From Xanthomonas sp. 10-10 (lineage in GTDB: Bacteria; Pseudomonadota; Gammaproteobacteria; Xanthomonadales; Xanthomonadaceae), in the NCBI RefSeq assembly GCF_040182365.1, contig NZ_CP144460.1, forward strand, positions 2,542,001 through 2,606,000: a stretch of DNA of 64,000 bases, written 5' to 3'. The position numbers were made by a program, and so were the translations under genes. Of this stretch, positions 8,753 through 18,527 are shown piece after piece (position 1 is the stretch's first letter; each line of letters starts with the position of its first letter). The notes under the pieces were generated by a model. It was given only the letters and a program-made list of their open reading frames with translations. It did no database searches and was not told the DNA's origin.

Positions 8753-8768
8753 TCAAACGATTGTTTGA
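8753..8768. promoter_or_regulatory. PsrA-type operator palindrome
   Basis: TCAAAC-GATT-GTTTGA is a perfect six-base inverted repeat with four central bases. It fits the described PsrA consensus (G/C)AAAC-N2-4-GTTT(G/C) and lies directly before the TetR gene of the fad operon, where bound repressor would block the promoter. Confidence 0.75.
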
Positions 8769-8879
8769 GTCTACGGGCTCGGTTGCGGGCAGGTCATGCG
8801 GCAATGCAGCACGATTCAGGGGGCGGTGTGCAAACATGCGGGCGACGAGATAGAATTGACCATCGCAAAGAAGCCTAAG

Positions 8880-8904
8880 CCCGCGTTTTGACGCGGGTTT
8901 TTTT
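8880..8904 (+). terminator. Intrinsic terminator upstream of ndk
   Basis: CCCGCGT-TTTG-ACGCGGG followed by seven T residues is a strong plus-strand terminator, yet no plus-strand gene precedes it since psrA runs the other way. A TAGAAT box at 8851-8856 would start a transcript of only about 40 bases that ends here. It may be an attenuator of ndk, a tiny RNA gene, or the end of an unseen transcript. Confidence 0.75.
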
Positions 8905-8951
8905 CATGATAACCTCGGGCCTTCAGTGGCCCGCCCAACGGAGAATTCCCA

Positions 8952-9377
8952 ATGGCGCTGGAGCGCACCCTGTCCATCATCAAGCCTGATGCCGTCGCTA
9001 AGAACGTCATCGGCGAAATCTACAGCCGCTTCGAGAAGGCTGGCCTGAAAGTGGTGGCCGCCAAATACAAGCAGCTGTCGCGCCGGGAAGCCGAAGGCTT
9101 CTATGCCGTCCACCGCGAGCGTCCGTTCTTCAATGCGCTGGTCGAATTCATGATCTCCGGCCCAGTGATGATCCAGGCGCTGGAAGGCGAGAACGCCGTT
9201 GCCGCGCATCGCGACCTGCTGGGCGCGACCAATCCCAAGGACGCTGCGCCGGGCACCATCCGTGCCGACTTCGCCGACTCGATCGATGCCAATGCCGCCC
9301 ACGGCTCGGATTCGGTTGAGAACGCTGCCAATGAAGTCGCCTATTTCTTCGCCGCAACAGAAGTGGTCTCGCGCTGA
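8952..9377 (+). CDS. ndk: Nucleoside diphosphate kinase
   Basis: Ndk balances NTP pools by moving the gamma phosphate from one nucleoside triphosphate to another nucleoside diphosphate through a phosphohistidine. The 141-residue product has the standard length and the signature NAAHGSDS with active His117; the start [14 protein letters not shown] is highly conserved. It begins at an ATG with GGAG about ten bases upstream. rlmN follows after 18 bases, so the two are probably co-transcribed. An intrinsic terminator lies 48 bases before the start and may attenuate expression. Confidence 0.98.
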   Translation: MALERTLSIIKPDAVAKNVIGEIYSRFEKAGLKVVAAKYKQLSRREAEGFYAVHRERPFFNALVEFMISGPVMIQALEGENAVAAHRDLLGATNPKDAAPGTIRADFADSIDANAAHGSDSVENAANEVAYFFAATEVVSR

Positions 9378-9395
9378 GGCCGAGAGAGTCGAATC

Positions 9396-10601
9396 GTGAA
9401 TGAGGTCGTGATCCCCTCCGTGTTGCAGGACGTTCCTGTCCGTACCCCGGAACTGCGCAAGCAGAACCTGCTCGACCTCGATCGCGAGGGACTGGAGCGC
9501 TTCTTCGCCGACACGCTCGGCGAAGCACGCTACCGTGCCCATCAGGTGATGAAGTGGATTCACCACCGCTACGTCACCGATTTCGACCAGATGACCGACC
9601 TCGGCAAGGCGTTGCGTGCGAAGTTGCACCAGCATGCCGAGGTGCTGGTTCCCAATGTCGTGTTCGACAAGCCGTCCACCGACGGTACCCACAAATGGCT
9701 GCTGGCCATGGGCACCGACGGCAAGAACGCCATCGAAACGGTCTACATCCCCGACAAGGGCCGCGGCACGCTGTGCGTGTCGTCCCAGGTCGGTTGCGGG
9801 TTGAACTGCACGTTCTGTTCGACCGCCACCCAGGGCTTCAATCGCAACCTCACCACCGCCGAAATCATCGGGCAGGTATGGGTTGCTGCGCGCCATCTGG
9901 GCAACGTGCCGCACCAGCAACGCCGCCTCACCAATGTGGTGATGATGGGCATGGGCGAGCCGTTGATGAATTTCGACAACGTCGTGCGCGCGATGAGCGT
10001 GATGCGCGACGATCTGGGCTACGGCCTGGCCAGCAAGCGGGTGACGCTGTCGACCTCCGGCCTGGTGCCGATGATCGACCGGCTTTCCACCGAAAGCGAT
10101 GTCTCGCTGGCGGTCTCGTTGCACGCCGCCAATGACACGCTGCGCGAGAGCCTGGTGCCGCTGAACAAGAAGTACCCGATCGCCGAGTTGATGAAATCCT
10201 GCGCGCGCTACCTGCGTGGCAGCAAAAAGCGCGACTCGGTGACCTTCGAATACACCTTGATGAAGGGCATCAACGACCAGCCGGAGCACGCACGCCAGCT
10301 GGCCAGATTGATGCGTCAGTTCGACAATGCGGTGCAGTCCAAGGATGCCGGCAAGGTCAACCTGATTCCGTTCAATCCCTTCCCCGGCACGCGCTACGAG
10401 CGTTCCGGAGAGACGGAGATCCGCGCATTCCAGAAGATTCTGCTCGACGCGCAGGTGCTGACGATGGTTCGCCGTACGCGGGGCGACGACATCGATGCGG
10501 CATGCGGGCAGCTCAAGGGGCAGGTCATGGACCGTACCCGTCGCCAGGCGGAATTCCGCCGCACATTGGAAGGGCAGGCCGATCGAGATGCGGCAGCGTG
10601 A
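9396..10601 (+). CDS. rlmN: Dual-specificity 23S rRNA/tRNA adenine C2-methyltransferase RlmN
   Basis: RlmN is a radical-SAM enzyme that methylates C2 of A2503 in 23S rRNA and A37 of some tRNAs. The 401-residue protein carries the CX3CX2C iron-sulfur motif at Cys134, Cys138 and Cys141 ([11 protein letters not shown]), the MGMGEPL SAM-binding region and, near the C-terminus, [15 protein letters not shown] with the methyl-accepting Cys. The start is a GTG; no alternative downstream start would keep the N-terminal domain. pilF overlaps its last 14 bases, an order conserved in many gammaproteobacteria. Confidence 0.97.
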   Translation: MNEVVIPSVLQDVPVRTPELRKQNLLDLDREGLERFFADTLGEARYRAHQVMKWIHHRYVTDFDQMTDLGKALRAKLHQHAEVLVPNVVFDKPSTDGTHKWLLAMGTDGKNAIETVYIPDKGRGTLCVSSQVGCGLNCTFCSTATQGFNRNLTTAEIIGQVWVAARHLGNVPHQQRRLTNVVMMGMGEPLMNFDNVVRAMSVMRDDLGYGLASKRVTLSTSGLVPMIDRLSTESDVSLAVSLHAANDTLRESLVPLNKKYPIAELMKSCARYLRGSKKRDSVTFEYTLMKGINDQPEHARQLARLMRQFDNAVQSKDAGKVNLIPFNPFPGTRYERSGETEIRAFQKILLDAQVLTMVRRTRGDDIDAACGQLKGQVMDRTRRQAEFRRTLEGQADRDAAA

Positions 10602-11394
10602 ACTCGCGTTAATGGCCGCCGTGGCGATCGCGCTGTGCGCGGCCGGCTGCGGTGGTCGCAATGCCAAGCCGGGCAAGATCAGAAGCGTGGAGCAGGTTGC
10701 GCCCACCTACGATTTTCGCGACAGTTCGGCCACGCGCGACCGGCTTGCGTTGGAGCAGAAGCTGGGCCTCGCCAACAACCGTCTGCAAAGCGGCGATTAC
10801 GCTGCCGCTGAGCAGTTGGTGCGCGATGTGTTGAAAAAGACGCCCAACTCGATCGATGCCTTGATGTTTCTTGGCGTGATCCAGCAGGGCCAGGGTAGCC
10901 CCGCTGCTGGAGAAACCTACCGCCGTACTGCCGAATTGGCGCCGCAGCGCGGTGATGTGCTCAATAACTATGGGGCGTGGCTGTGCGCAAATGGCCAGGC
11001 GGGAGAATCGCTTGGCTGGTTTGATCGCGCTCTGCAGGATTCAAGTTATGCGCCGGCACCGGCACTCGCCAATGCCGGTGGATGCGCACTGCAGGCTGGT
11101 CAGCGCGAGCGTGCCTTACGTGATCTGCGCAAGGCGCTGGAGCTCGAGCCCTCCAACGCCTATGCACTGGAATCGATGGCGCGTTACGAGGTTGGCCAGA
11201 AAACGTATTTCGAAGCACGTGCCTTTATCGAACGCCGGCTTGCGGCTGCACCGGTAACGGCTTCCGTGTTACAACTCGCCATTCAGATTGAGCAAGGGCT
11301 AGGCGACAAGGTAGCTGCCAGCCGTTACCAACAGCGGTTGGTCAAGGAATTTCCTGACGCAGCGACCGCTAACCCCGGGGCCAATGCATTGTGA
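10588..11394 (+). CDS. pilF: Type IV pilus biogenesis lipoprotein PilF/PilW (TPR pilotin)
   Basis: PilF is an outer-membrane lipoprotein of TPR repeats that helps PilQ secretin subunits localise and assemble for type IV pili. The 268-residue product has a lipoprotein signal peptide ending in CAAGC (lipid-attached Cys near residue 22), followed by tandem TPR-like helices ([37 protein letters not shown] and others). The frame extends further upstream inside rlmN, but ATG 10588 starts the signal peptide exactly and overlaps the rlmN stop. It is followed by rodZ with a four-base GTGA overlap. Confidence 0.93.
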   Translation: MRQRELALMAAVAIALCAAGCGGRNAKPGKIRSVEQVAPTYDFRDSSATRDRLALEQKLGLANNRLQSGDYAAAEQLVRDVLKKTPNSIDALMFLGVIQQGQGSPAAGETYRRTAELAPQRGDVLNNYGAWLCANGQAGESLGWFDRALQDSSYAPAPALANAGGCALQAGQRERALRDLRKALELEPSNAYALESMARYEVGQKTYFEARAFIERRLAAAPVTASVLQLAIQIEQGLGDKVAASRYQQRLVKEFPDAATANPGANAL

Positions 11395-12248
11395 TCAGTG
11401 ATTCCAATCCGAACCCTTTCGAGCAGGAAAAGGGCTGCGGGCCGCAGTTGCGCGAGGCGCGCGAAGCAGCAGGTCTGAGTGTGGACGATGTCGCTGGCAA
11501 GCTACGCATGCCGGCGCACGTGGTGCGATCGCTTGAGCAGGAAGACTGGCAGCGCCTGGGCGCGCCGGTCTTCGTTCGCGGTCAGTTGCGCAGTTATGCG
11601 CGGCTGTTGCAGGTGGATCTGGAGCCGTCGCTGCAACAGGCCAGCATCGCGCCGATCGAACCGGTGAAGCTGGTCAGCCACACCCATACCCCGCGTGCGC
11701 GCCGCATTCTCGAAAGCACCGCACGCAAGGCGATGTATGTCGTCATCACCGGCGTGTTCGCTGTGCCGGTCTGGTATGCGACACGCTCGCATCTGGATGG
11801 CAAGGGGCCGAGTACGGTGTCGCTGGACAGCATGCCGGTCGCAGCGAAGACCAGTGCTCCCGCCAACCCTGCAGCGCCGCCGGCCGCGCCGCGCGAGCAG
11901 CCGGCACCGTACATCGCATCGATGACGCCTGTGCCGCGTGCGACGCCTGAGGCCGAGGCGGCACCGGCAGTGGCGGACGCCGGCAAACACCTGTCGCTGA
12001 GTTTCAGCGGCGACAGCTGGGTGCAGATCCTGGCACCGGATGGCAGTGCAGTGGAAAAAGCACTGATCCGCGCCGGCGAGCATCGCAGCTATTCGCCGGG
12101 GCAGGTGGGCCGCATCGTACTGGGCAATGCGTCGGCGGTAGAGGTTCAGCAAGGCGGCAGTATCGTCGATGTGAAACCGTTCCAGCGCGCTAACGTGGCC
12201 CGTTTTGCGGTATCCTCCGACGGCTCCGTGGTACCTGCTTCCGAGTGA
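11391..12248 (+). CDS. rodZ: RodZ-like cytoskeletal HTH membrane protein
   Basis: RodZ-type proteins link MreB to the membrane and keep rod shape. The 285-residue product has an N-terminal Cro-like helix-turn-helix (LREAREAAGLSVDDVAGKL, residues about 17-80), a single transmembrane segment near 105-122, an Ala/Pro-rich periplasmic linker (about 135-195) and a C-terminal beta domain of the DUF4115 type (LSLSFSGDSWVQI onwards). Translation starts at GTG within the pilF stop. Gene order pilF-rodZ is typical, although in many species ispG follows, and here a yfgM-like gene follows instead. Confidence 0.9.
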   Translation: MISDSNPNPFEQEKGCGPQLREAREAAGLSVDDVAGKLRMPAHVVRSLEQEDWQRLGAPVFVRGQLRSYARLLQVDLEPSLQQASIAPIEPVKLVSHTHTPRARRILESTARKAMYVVITGVFAVPVWYATRSHLDGKGPSTVSLDSMPVAAKTSAPANPAAPPAAPREQPAPYIASMTPVPRATPEAEAAPAVADAGKHLSLSFSGDSWVQILAPDGSAVEKALIRAGEHRSYSPGQVGRIVLGNASAVEVQQGGSIVDVKPFQRANVARFAVSSDGSVVPASE

Positions 12249-12318
12249 AGCGGACTGCGGTTTTTCATTTTCCCCTTTTGATGTTCCGCGCCTCCGGGAT
12301 GACGGAGCGAGAGTACGC

Positions 12319-12957
12319 ATGGCGATCGACGATCTGCTGGACGAACACGAACAAGGCGAACGCGTTCGTTCCTGGTTGAGAAAGAATGGCGCGGGACTGG
12401 TGGGCGGCGTCCTGCTCGGACTGGCCCTGATCCTGGGCTGGCAGTGGTGGCAGAAGCGCACCAACACCGAATTGGTGGAAGCCAACGCGCGGTACGAAGC
12501 GGTGGTGAAGTCGATCCAGGCCAAGGACCTAGACAAGGCGGCCAAGGACATCGTGGCGCTCGACGACGGCAAAGGCGGCATCTATGCCGAGCTGGCTGCG
12601 TTACGTCTTGCCAAGGCGCAGGTCGATGCGGGCAAGCACGCCGAAGCGATCAAGACGCTGCGCGACGTGCCTGCAGAAGGCGAGCTCAAGCACATCGTGC
12701 AACAGCGTCTGGCGCGCGTGCTGACCGAGAGCGGCAAGCCGGATGAGGCGATCAAGCTGCTGGCCGACGCGCAGGATCACGCCAGCCTGGAGATCCGCGC
12801 CGATGCGCTGGTCGTTCAGGGCAAGACCGATGAAGCGCGTGCGTTGTACGCCAAGGCATTGACCACGGTCGATGTGGCCTCGCCGCAGCGCCGGTTGCTG
12901 GAAACCAAGCTGATGGATGTGGGCGGCAAAGTGCCCGATCCGGCGGAGCAGATTTGA
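12319..12957 (+). CDS. YfgM-like SecYEG ancillary protein
   Basis: A 212-residue membrane-anchored protein with the YfgM architecture: a short cytoplasmic N-terminus with the acidic start AIDDLLDEHEQGERVRSWLRKNG, one transmembrane helix at about residues 25-42 (GLVGGVLLGLALILGWQWW), and a periplasmic TPR-like domain. In E. coli YfgM contacts SecYEG and the chaperone PpiD. The frame is open upstream, but ATG 12319 gives the family N-terminus. It overlaps bamB by four bases (ATGA), as yfgM and bamB are neighbours in many genomes, which supports the call. Confidence 0.9.
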   Translation: MAIDDLLDEHEQGERVRSWLRKNGAGLVGGVLLGLALILGWQWWQKRTNTELVEANARYEAVVKSIQAKDLDKAAKDIVALDDGKGGIYAELAALRLAKAQVDAGKHAEAIKTLRDVPAEGELKHIVQQRLARVLTESGKPDEAIKLLADAQDHASLEIRADALVVQGKTDEARALYAKALTTVDVASPQRRLLETKLMDVGGKVPDPAEQI

Positions 12958-14174
12958 TGAAGCAGGACACCATGTACAAGCGCATTGCGTTGATCGCCCT
13001 GATGGGCATGTCGTTGGCCGGTTGCAGCACGGTCAAGGGCTGGTTTGCTGGTAAGGATGCTGCTGCCAAGAAGGCGCAGGAACCTGCCGAGCTGGTCAAG
13101 TTCGAGCCATCGGTCAAGGTCGACAAGATCTGGTCCACCGGCATCGGCAAGGGTGAAGGACACATCGGCGTGCGTCAGCGTCCGGCCGTCGCCGATGGCA
13201 AGGTCTATGCCGCAGCGATCACCGGCGGCGTGCAGGCGCTGGATCTGCAGACCGGCAAGCGCGTGTGGGAATACAAGCCCAAGAAAGAAGAGCGTAACGA
13301 CCGCAAGTTCAAGCAGCGCCTGTCCGGTGGTCCCGGCGTCGGCGAAGGCCTGGTGGTGATCGGGACGCTGTCTGGCGACGTGATTGCGTTGAACCAGGCC
13401 GACGGCACCGAGAAGTGGCGCGCCAAGGTGCCCAACGAAGTGATCGCCGCGCCCGCCATTGCACAGAACCTGGTGCTGGTGCGTAGCAACGACGGCCGCG
13501 TCAGTGCCTTCGATGCGGCGACCGGCGAGCGTCGCTGGTTCCATGCCGAAGAAGGCCCGACCCTGTCGGTGCGCGGCAATGCGCCGATCGTGACCGGCCC
13601 GGGCGTGGTGTTTGTCGGTAACGACAGCGGCACCTTGAGTGCGCTGGCGCTGCAGGATGGCCGCCCGTTGTGGGAACAGGCGATCGGCGTGCCGGAAGGT
13701 CGCACCGAGCTGGAGCGCATGTCCGACGTGGACGGCGCGCCGGTACTGGATGGCACCACCCTGTACGCCACCAGCTTCAAGAACGAAACCCTCGCGCTGG
13801 AAGGCCCGAGCGGACGTCCGTTGTGGACGCGCGATCACGGCGGCGCCGGTGGCGTTGGTGTGTCGTCGGCCGTGGTGGTGGTGTCCGACAACGCCGGTTC
13901 GGTGTGGGGCCTGGACAAGAGCAGCGGCGCGGCGATGTGGTCGCAGGCTGCCTTGGCGCGTCGCTCGCTGACCGGTGTGGCCATCCAGGGCGATTACGCC
14001 GTGGTTGGCGATTACAAAGGCTACCTGCACTGGCTGAAACTCAGCGACGGTGCACTGGCCGCGCGCGCTCGCGCTGGACGCGACACGCTGCTGGCGCAGC
14101 CGGTGGTCGTCGATGGCATTCTGCTGGTACAAAACACCGACGGCGATCTCACCGCCTTCCGGTTGGCACAATAA
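12954..14174 (+). CDS. bamB: Outer-membrane protein assembly lipoprotein BamB
   Basis: BamB is the WD40-like beta-propeller lipoprotein of the BAM complex that inserts beta-barrel proteins. The 406-residue product has a lipoprotein signal peptide with lipobox LAGC (Cys near residue 24) followed by repeated blades with PQQ-like motifs such as [17 protein letters not shown] and [16 protein letters not shown]. It starts inside the stop codon of the yfgM-like gene; a second in-frame Met at residue 7 is an alternative start that would also keep the signal peptide. der follows ten bases later. It is relevant to the two large autotransporters encoded later in the window, whose barrels need BAM. Confidence 0.96.
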   Translation: MMKQDTMYKRIALIALMGMSLAGCSTVKGWFAGKDAAAKKAQEPAELVKFEPSVKVDKIWSTGIGKGEGHIGVRQRPAVADGKVYAAAITGGVQALDLQTGKRVWEYKPKKEERNDRKFKQRLSGGPGVGEGLVVIGTLSGDVIALNQADGTEKWRAKVPNEVIAAPAIAQNLVLVRSNDGRVSAFDAATGERRWFHAEEGPTLSVRGNAPIVTGPGVVFVGNDSGTLSALALQDGRPLWEQAIGVPEGRTELERMSDVDGAPVLDGTTLYATSFKNETLALEGPSGRPLWTRDHGGAGGVGVSSAVVVVSDNAGSVWGLDKSSGAAMWSQAALARRSLTGVAIQGDYAVVGDYKGYLHWLKLSDGALAARARAGRDTLLAQPVVVDGILLVQNTDGDLTAFRLAQ

Positions 14175-14184
14175 GGACCTTGCG

Positions 14185-15582
14185 ATGCTGCCCCTGGTCG
14201 CCCTGGTTGGACGGCCCAATGTCGGCAAGTCCACCATCTTCAATGCGCTGACGCGCACCCGTGACGCGCTGGTCCACGACCAGCCCGGCGTCACCCGCGA
14301 CCGTAACTACGGCGTCTGCCGTCTGGACGAGCAGCAACCCTTCATCGTTGTCGATACCGGTGGTATCGCCGGCGACGAGGAAGGCCTGGCCGGCGCCACC
14401 GCGCGTCAGGCGCGTTCAGCCGCTGGCGAAGCGGATCTGGTGTTGTTCGTGGTCGATGGCCGCGAAGGCGCGTCTTCGCTGGATGACGAGATCCTGGCCT
14501 GGTTGCGCAAGCTGGCGCGGCCGACCGTGCTGGTCATCAACAAGATCGACGGCACCGACGAAGAGACCGTGCGCTCGGAATTTGCGCGCTACGGCTTCTC
14601 CGATGTGGTGGCGCTGTCTGCTGCGCATCGGCAGGGTATCGATGAACTGCTTGAGGAAGTCGGTGCACGGCTCCCGGAGGAAGGGTCCGGCGAGTTGCTG
14701 GACAACGACCCGGCGCGTGTGCGGATCGCCTTCGTGGGCCGCCCGAACGTGGGCAAGTCGACGCTGGTCAATCGCCTGCTCGGCGAGGAGCGTATGATCG
14801 CTTCCGAAGTGCCGGGCACCACCCGCGATTCGATCGCGGTGGACCTGGAGCGCGATAATCGTCAGTACCGCCTGATCGACACCGCCGGCCTGCGCCGCCG
14901 CGGCAAGGTGGAAGAGGCCGTCGAGAAATTCAGTGCGTTCAAGACGCTGCAGGCGATCGAGCAATGCCAGGTCGCGGTGCTGATGCTGGACGCGACCGAA
15001 GGTGTGACCGATCAGGACGCGACGATTCTCGGCGCGATTCTGGATGCCGGCCGCGCCCTGGTGGTGGCGATCAACAAGTGGGATGGGCAGAGCGACTACC
15101 AGCGTGCGCAGGCCGAAGACCTGCTGTCGCGCAAGCTGGGCTTCGTCAGCTGGGCCGAGGCGGTGCGGATTTCTGCGCTGCACGGCTCGGGCATGCGCGA
15201 GCTGTTCCAGGCGATCCATCGCGCACACGCGTCGGCCACGCACGAGTTCAGCACCAGCGAAGTCAACCAGGCGCTGGAAATCGCCTACGAGACCAATCCG
15301 CCGCCGAGCATCCGCGGCCACGTTTCCAAGCTGCGCTACGTGCATCCGGGTGGCGCAAACCCGCCGACCTTCATCGTGCACGGCACGCGCCTGAAGGTGC
15401 TGCCGGAGTCGTACAAGCGCTATCTGGAGAACTTCTTCCGCAAGCGCTTCAAGCTGGTCGGCACGCCGGTACGCTTCATCTTCCGCGAAGGCGCCAATCC
15501 GTACGAGGGCAAGAAGAACACGCTCACCGAACGGCAGGTGGCGCGCAAACGGCGGTTGATGAAGCACGTCAAGGGCAAGTAG
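14185..15582 (+). CDS. der: Ribosome-associated GTPase Der (EngA)
   Basis: Der is an essential tandem GTPase that acts late in 50S ribosome assembly. The 465-residue product has two G domains: the first P-loop [10 protein letters not shown] lies near residues 8-17 and the second, [12 protein letters not shown], near 183. NKID and NKWD guanine-specificity motifs follow, then a C-terminal KH-like domain ending in [16 protein letters not shown] 14185 has an AAGGACC ribosome binding site; the open frame upstream lies inside bamB. The stem at 15597-15620 probably ends the ndk-to-der run or part of it. Confidence 0.97.
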   Translation: MLPLVALVGRPNVGKSTIFNALTRTRDALVHDQPGVTRDRNYGVCRLDEQQPFIVVDTGGIAGDEEGLAGATARQARSAAGEADLVLFVVDGREGASSLDDEILAWLRKLARPTVLVINKIDGTDEETVRSEFARYGFSDVVALSAAHRQGIDELLEEVGARLPEEGSGELLDNDPARVRIAFVGRPNVGKSTLVNRLLGEERMIASEVPGTTRDSIAVDLERDNRQYRLIDTAGLRRRGKVEEAVEKFSAFKTLQAIEQCQVAVLMLDATEGVTDQDATILGAILDAGRALVVAINKWDGQSDYQRAQAEDLLSRKLGFVSWAEAVRISALHGSGMRELFQAIHRAHASATHEFSTSEVNQALEIAYETNPPPSIRGHVSKLRYVHPGGANPPTFIVHGTRLKVLPESYKRYLENFFRKRFKLVGTPVRFIFREGANPYEGKKNTLTERQVARKRRLMKHVKGK

Positions 15583-15596
15583 GCGGGGTCTGATCA

Positions 15597-15620
15597 CGCC
15601 TGGCGAGCTTTCGCCAGGTG
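15597..15620 (+). terminator. Stem-loop after der
   Basis: CACGCCTGGCGA pairs with TCGCCAGGTG (one G-T pair) around a small loop about 15 bases after the der stop. There is no clear T tract, so it could be a terminator or an mRNA-stabilising hairpin. Confidence 0.5.
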
Positions 15621-15762
15621 GACACAGGGTTGGTACGCGTTCGGCCGGCCCTGATCGAATGTTTCAACAGCTGCGCACGCGAAAGTCACGTGCTTCGGAC
15701 GACTGCATGGTCGTTTTGCCAGCCGCTCTAAGTCGTCGTGTCGCACTGGTATCCTGCGCGAC

Positions 15763-16983
15763 ATGACCGACTATCCCTCCCGTATTGCGTATGCGCAGGC
15801 GCTGCAGATTCTGCAGGCCGTTGCAGCCAACAGCCGCCCGCCCGATGAGAACATCGCCACCGCGCGTGCCGATGGGCGGATTTGCGCTGCCGACCTGATC
15901 GCGCCGCTCGCCCTGCCGCCATTCACCAACAGCGCAATGGACGGCTTTGCGTTGCGGCATGTCGATATCGCTGGCGGCGATGCGTCGTTGCAACTGGTCG
16001 GCGAACAATTCGCCGGCGAACGTTGGACCGGCACGCTGAGCGCGGGGCAATGCCTGCGCATCACCACCGGCGCGCCGCTGCCGGATGGCGCCGATACTGT
16101 CATTCCGAAGGAAGATGCCGACGAGCGCGATGGCGTGGTGCGCTTCCGCACGACGCCTGCACCGGGCACGGCGGTGCGGCTGGCCGGTAGCGACGTGCGT
16201 GCCGGCGATCTGGTGATCCAGACCGGGCAGGTGCTGACCCCGGCCCGCATCGGGCTGGCGGCGGCGCTGGGCGTCTCGCGGCTGGCGGTCGCGCCGCGAC
16301 CGACCATCGCGGTGCTGGCGACCGGCGATGAATTGGTGGAGCCTGGCATGCCGCTCGGCCCCGGCCAGATCTACAACAGCAACCGCGACATGCTGATGGC
16401 GCAGCTGCGGGCGCTGGGCTATGCGCCGACCGCATGGCCGACCTTGCCGGACGATCCGCAGCGCATCCGCACCATGCTGGAAGATGCGGCGGCGGCCTTC
16501 GATGTGGTGATCACCTGCGGCGGCGTATCGGCTGGGGAAAAGGATTACCTGCCGCGCCTGATCCAGGAACTGGGGCGGATCCATTTCTGGCGTGTGCGCA
16601 TGCGCCCGGGCATGCCGGCGGTGTTGGGGCAGATCGGGCGCTGCCTGGTATTGGGCCTGCCGGGCAACCCGGTGTCTGTCCTGGCGACGTTGATCGCCTA
16701 CGGTGTGCCGTTGCTGGACGGGCTACAGGGGCGCAGCGAGCCGCGTCCGGTGTGGCACGCGGCGCTGGCAAGTGCCTGGGAAAAGCGCCACGAGCGTCTG
16801 GAATTTTTGCGCGGCCGGCTTGAGTGCGGCGTTGACGGGCGCTTGAGCGCGCAGCCGCATCGAGGCGACGCGTCGCATCTGCTGCGTGGGGCGGCCGACA
16901 GCAATGCGCTGATCGTCCTGCCGGAACAGGCGCGTCGCTTCGAGGCAGGCGAGATCGTGCAAGTGATTCCGTACGCGTTGTAG
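15763..16983 (+). CDS. moeA: Molybdopterin molybdenumtransferase MoeA, copy 1
   Basis: MoeA inserts molybdate into adenylylated molybdopterin to give the molybdenum cofactor. The 406-residue product has the conserved opening LPPFTNSAMDGFAL, TGAPLPDGADTVIPKED, the MoaB/Mog-like domain with VLATGDEL and QIYNSN, TCGGVSAGEKDY and the closing LPGNPVSV. It keeps the residues that the second MoeA in this window lacks, such as the VSAGE motif. The ATG lies 180 bases after der. A rhodanese-MoeB gene follows on the opposite strand, convergent with it, giving a small cofactor cluster. Confidence 0.95.
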   Translation: MTDYPSRIAYAQALQILQAVAANSRPPDENIATARADGRICAADLIAPLALPPFTNSAMDGFALRHVDIAGGDASLQLVGEQFAGERWTGTLSAGQCLRITTGAPLPDGADTVIPKEDADERDGVVRFRTTPAPGTAVRLAGSDVRAGDLVIQTGQVLTPARIGLAAALGVSRLAVAPRPTIAVLATGDELVEPGMPLGPGQIYNSNRDMLMAQLRALGYAPTAWPTLPDDPQRIRTMLEDAAAAFDVVITCGGVSAGEKDYLPRLIQELGRIHFWRVRMRPGMPAVLGQIGRCLVLGLPGNPVSVLATLIAYGVPLLDGLQGRSEPRPVWHAALASAWEKRHERLEFLRGRLECGVDGRLSAQPHRGDASHLLRGAADSNALIVLPEQARRFEAGEIVQVIPYAL

Positions 16984-17259
16984 CCCTGCAGCGAGGCGAA
17001 ACGGGTCTAGCCCGGGGTGCCAGGCCGCGCGTTGCGGTGCTGCGAGTGGTGCTGCGAGCGGCGCTGCTAATGCCTAGCGACTCGGCTTCAGGCGCTAACG
17101 AGCCTGGTGTGGTGCGACAACGCGGCTGACGGATCCGCTCCATCGGCCAGCTTTCCGGCTTGCTCGGGCAGGGTGAGCCGTGCTCGCACATGCGTCACCG
17201 ACACGATGTGTGCGCCGATCACGCGTTGCGCATCTGCAACGCCACCTCGGCAGATGCGC

Positions 17260-18402
17260 TCAACCGACTGCGCTGCCGCAAAAGGACGCGTAGTCCGCAT
17301 ACCCGGGGAATGCGATACCCGGCGCGCACAACGGGCAATGCGGATCGGGCGGCAGGCGGATCTCGCGGAATCGCATCGATAGCGCATCGAAGCTGAGCAG
17401 GCGGCCGCTCAGGCTGTCGCCGATGCCAAGCAGCAACTTGAGCGCTTCGGTGGCCTGCAATAGCCCGATCACCCCGGGCAGCACGCCGAGCACGCCGGCG
17501 TCCGCGCAGCTGGGTGCAAATTCCGGCGGCGGCGGTTCGGGGAACAGGCAGCGGTAGCAGGGCGCATGCCCGCGGTTGCGACCGGCATCGAATACGCTCA
17601 CCTGACCTTCGAACTGTTGCACCGCCCCGTACACCAGCGGCTTGCCGAGTTTGACGCAGGCATCGTTGAGCAGGTAGCGCGCGGCAAAGTTATCGGCACC
17701 ATCGACCACGACATCCACATCTTGCAGCAACGCTTCCACGTTGTCGGCGCTGACGCGTGTCTGTACCGCCTCGACGTGCACGCGCGGATTGAGCGCGCCG
17801 ATGCGCTGCGCCGCCGAGTCGACCTTGGCGGTACCTAGGCTGTCTTCGGTATGCAGGATCTGACGCTGCAGGTTGCTGCGGTCGACGACATCGTCGTCGG
17901 CCAGACGCAGGTGGCCGACGCCTGCGGCAGCCAGATAGAATGCGGCCGGCGAGCCAAGCCCGCCGGCGCCGACCAGCAGCACGCGCGCAGCTGCCAGCCG
18001 CTGCTGGCCTTGCACACCGACCTGGGGCAAGCGCAAATGCCGCGAATAGCGCTCAAGGAAATCCTGCTCGTCCGCCGGCAGGCTGGGGCGCACCAGCGGC
18101 AGGCCGTCGCTCATCCATGCGGTGGTGCCGCCCACCACCGATGCAACCTGGGTGTATCCCTGCGCACGCAATGTTTCGGCTGTATGCGCGGAGCGTTTGC
18201 CGCTCTGGCAGATCAACAGGATTTCGCGTGCGTGGTCGGGCAGATGCTGCGTGGGCGCGGTTTCCAGATCGTGTTGGGCAATCGCCAACGCGCCCTCGGC
18301 CTGGCCACCGGCGCGCTCATGCAGTTGCCGGATATCGATCAGCAGTGCGCCTTGCACGGCGCGTGCACGCGCATCGGCGGGAGAGATGTCATGGCTGCTC
18401 AT
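17260..18402 (-). CDS. moeB: Molybdopterin-synthase adenylyltransferase MoeB with N-terminal rhodanese domain
   Basis: MoeB adenylates the C-terminal Gly of MoaD (or a related sulfur carrier) before thiocarboxylation. The 380-residue product starts with a rhodanese domain (residues about 1-105) whose candidate active Cys is in LLICQSGKRSAH. The E1-like ThiF/MoeB domain follows, with the nucleotide loop GAGGLGSP, the NLQRQILHTEDSLG region and the two zinc pairs CYRC and CPLC. In most enzymes that combine these domains the rhodanese is C-terminal (MOCS3 type), so the reversed order is notable. The frame runs on upstream, but ATG 18402 opens the rhodanese domain. A ThiF role in thiamine synthesis is possible. 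Confidence 0.88.
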   Translation of the reverse strand: MSSHDISPADARARAVQGALLIDIRQLHERAGGQAEGALAIAQHDLETAPTQHLPDHAREILLICQSGKRSAHTAETLRAQGYTQVASVVGGTTAWMSDGLPLVRPSLPADEQDFLERYSRHLRLPQVGVQGQQRLAAARVLLVGAGGLGSPAAFYLAAAGVGHLRLADDDVVDRSNLQRQILHTEDSLGTAKVDSAAQRIGALNPRVHVEAVQTRVSADNVEALLQDVDVVVDGADNFAARYLLNDACVKLGKPLVYGAVQQFEGQVSVFDAGRNRGHAPCYRCLFPEPPPPEFAPSCADAGVLGVLPGVIGLLQATEALKLLLGIGDSLSGRLLSFDALSMRFREIRLPPDPHCPLCAPGIAFPGYADYASFCGSAVG

Positions 18403-18527
18403 GACGCTATTGTCGCGCAAACAGCGCTGTTTTGATGCGTAATGGCCTGCTGCGGAATTGGACGCGCGCAGGCCGATCCTCCGGCCCTTGACGTGCTGCC
18501 ACCAAGCGCATCCTGCGACGCTACCTT

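Noticed and set aside
8904..10706. Minus-strand 600-codon frame over ndk and rlmN
   Set aside because: It covers two strongly conserved plus-strand genes and has no homology features of its own.
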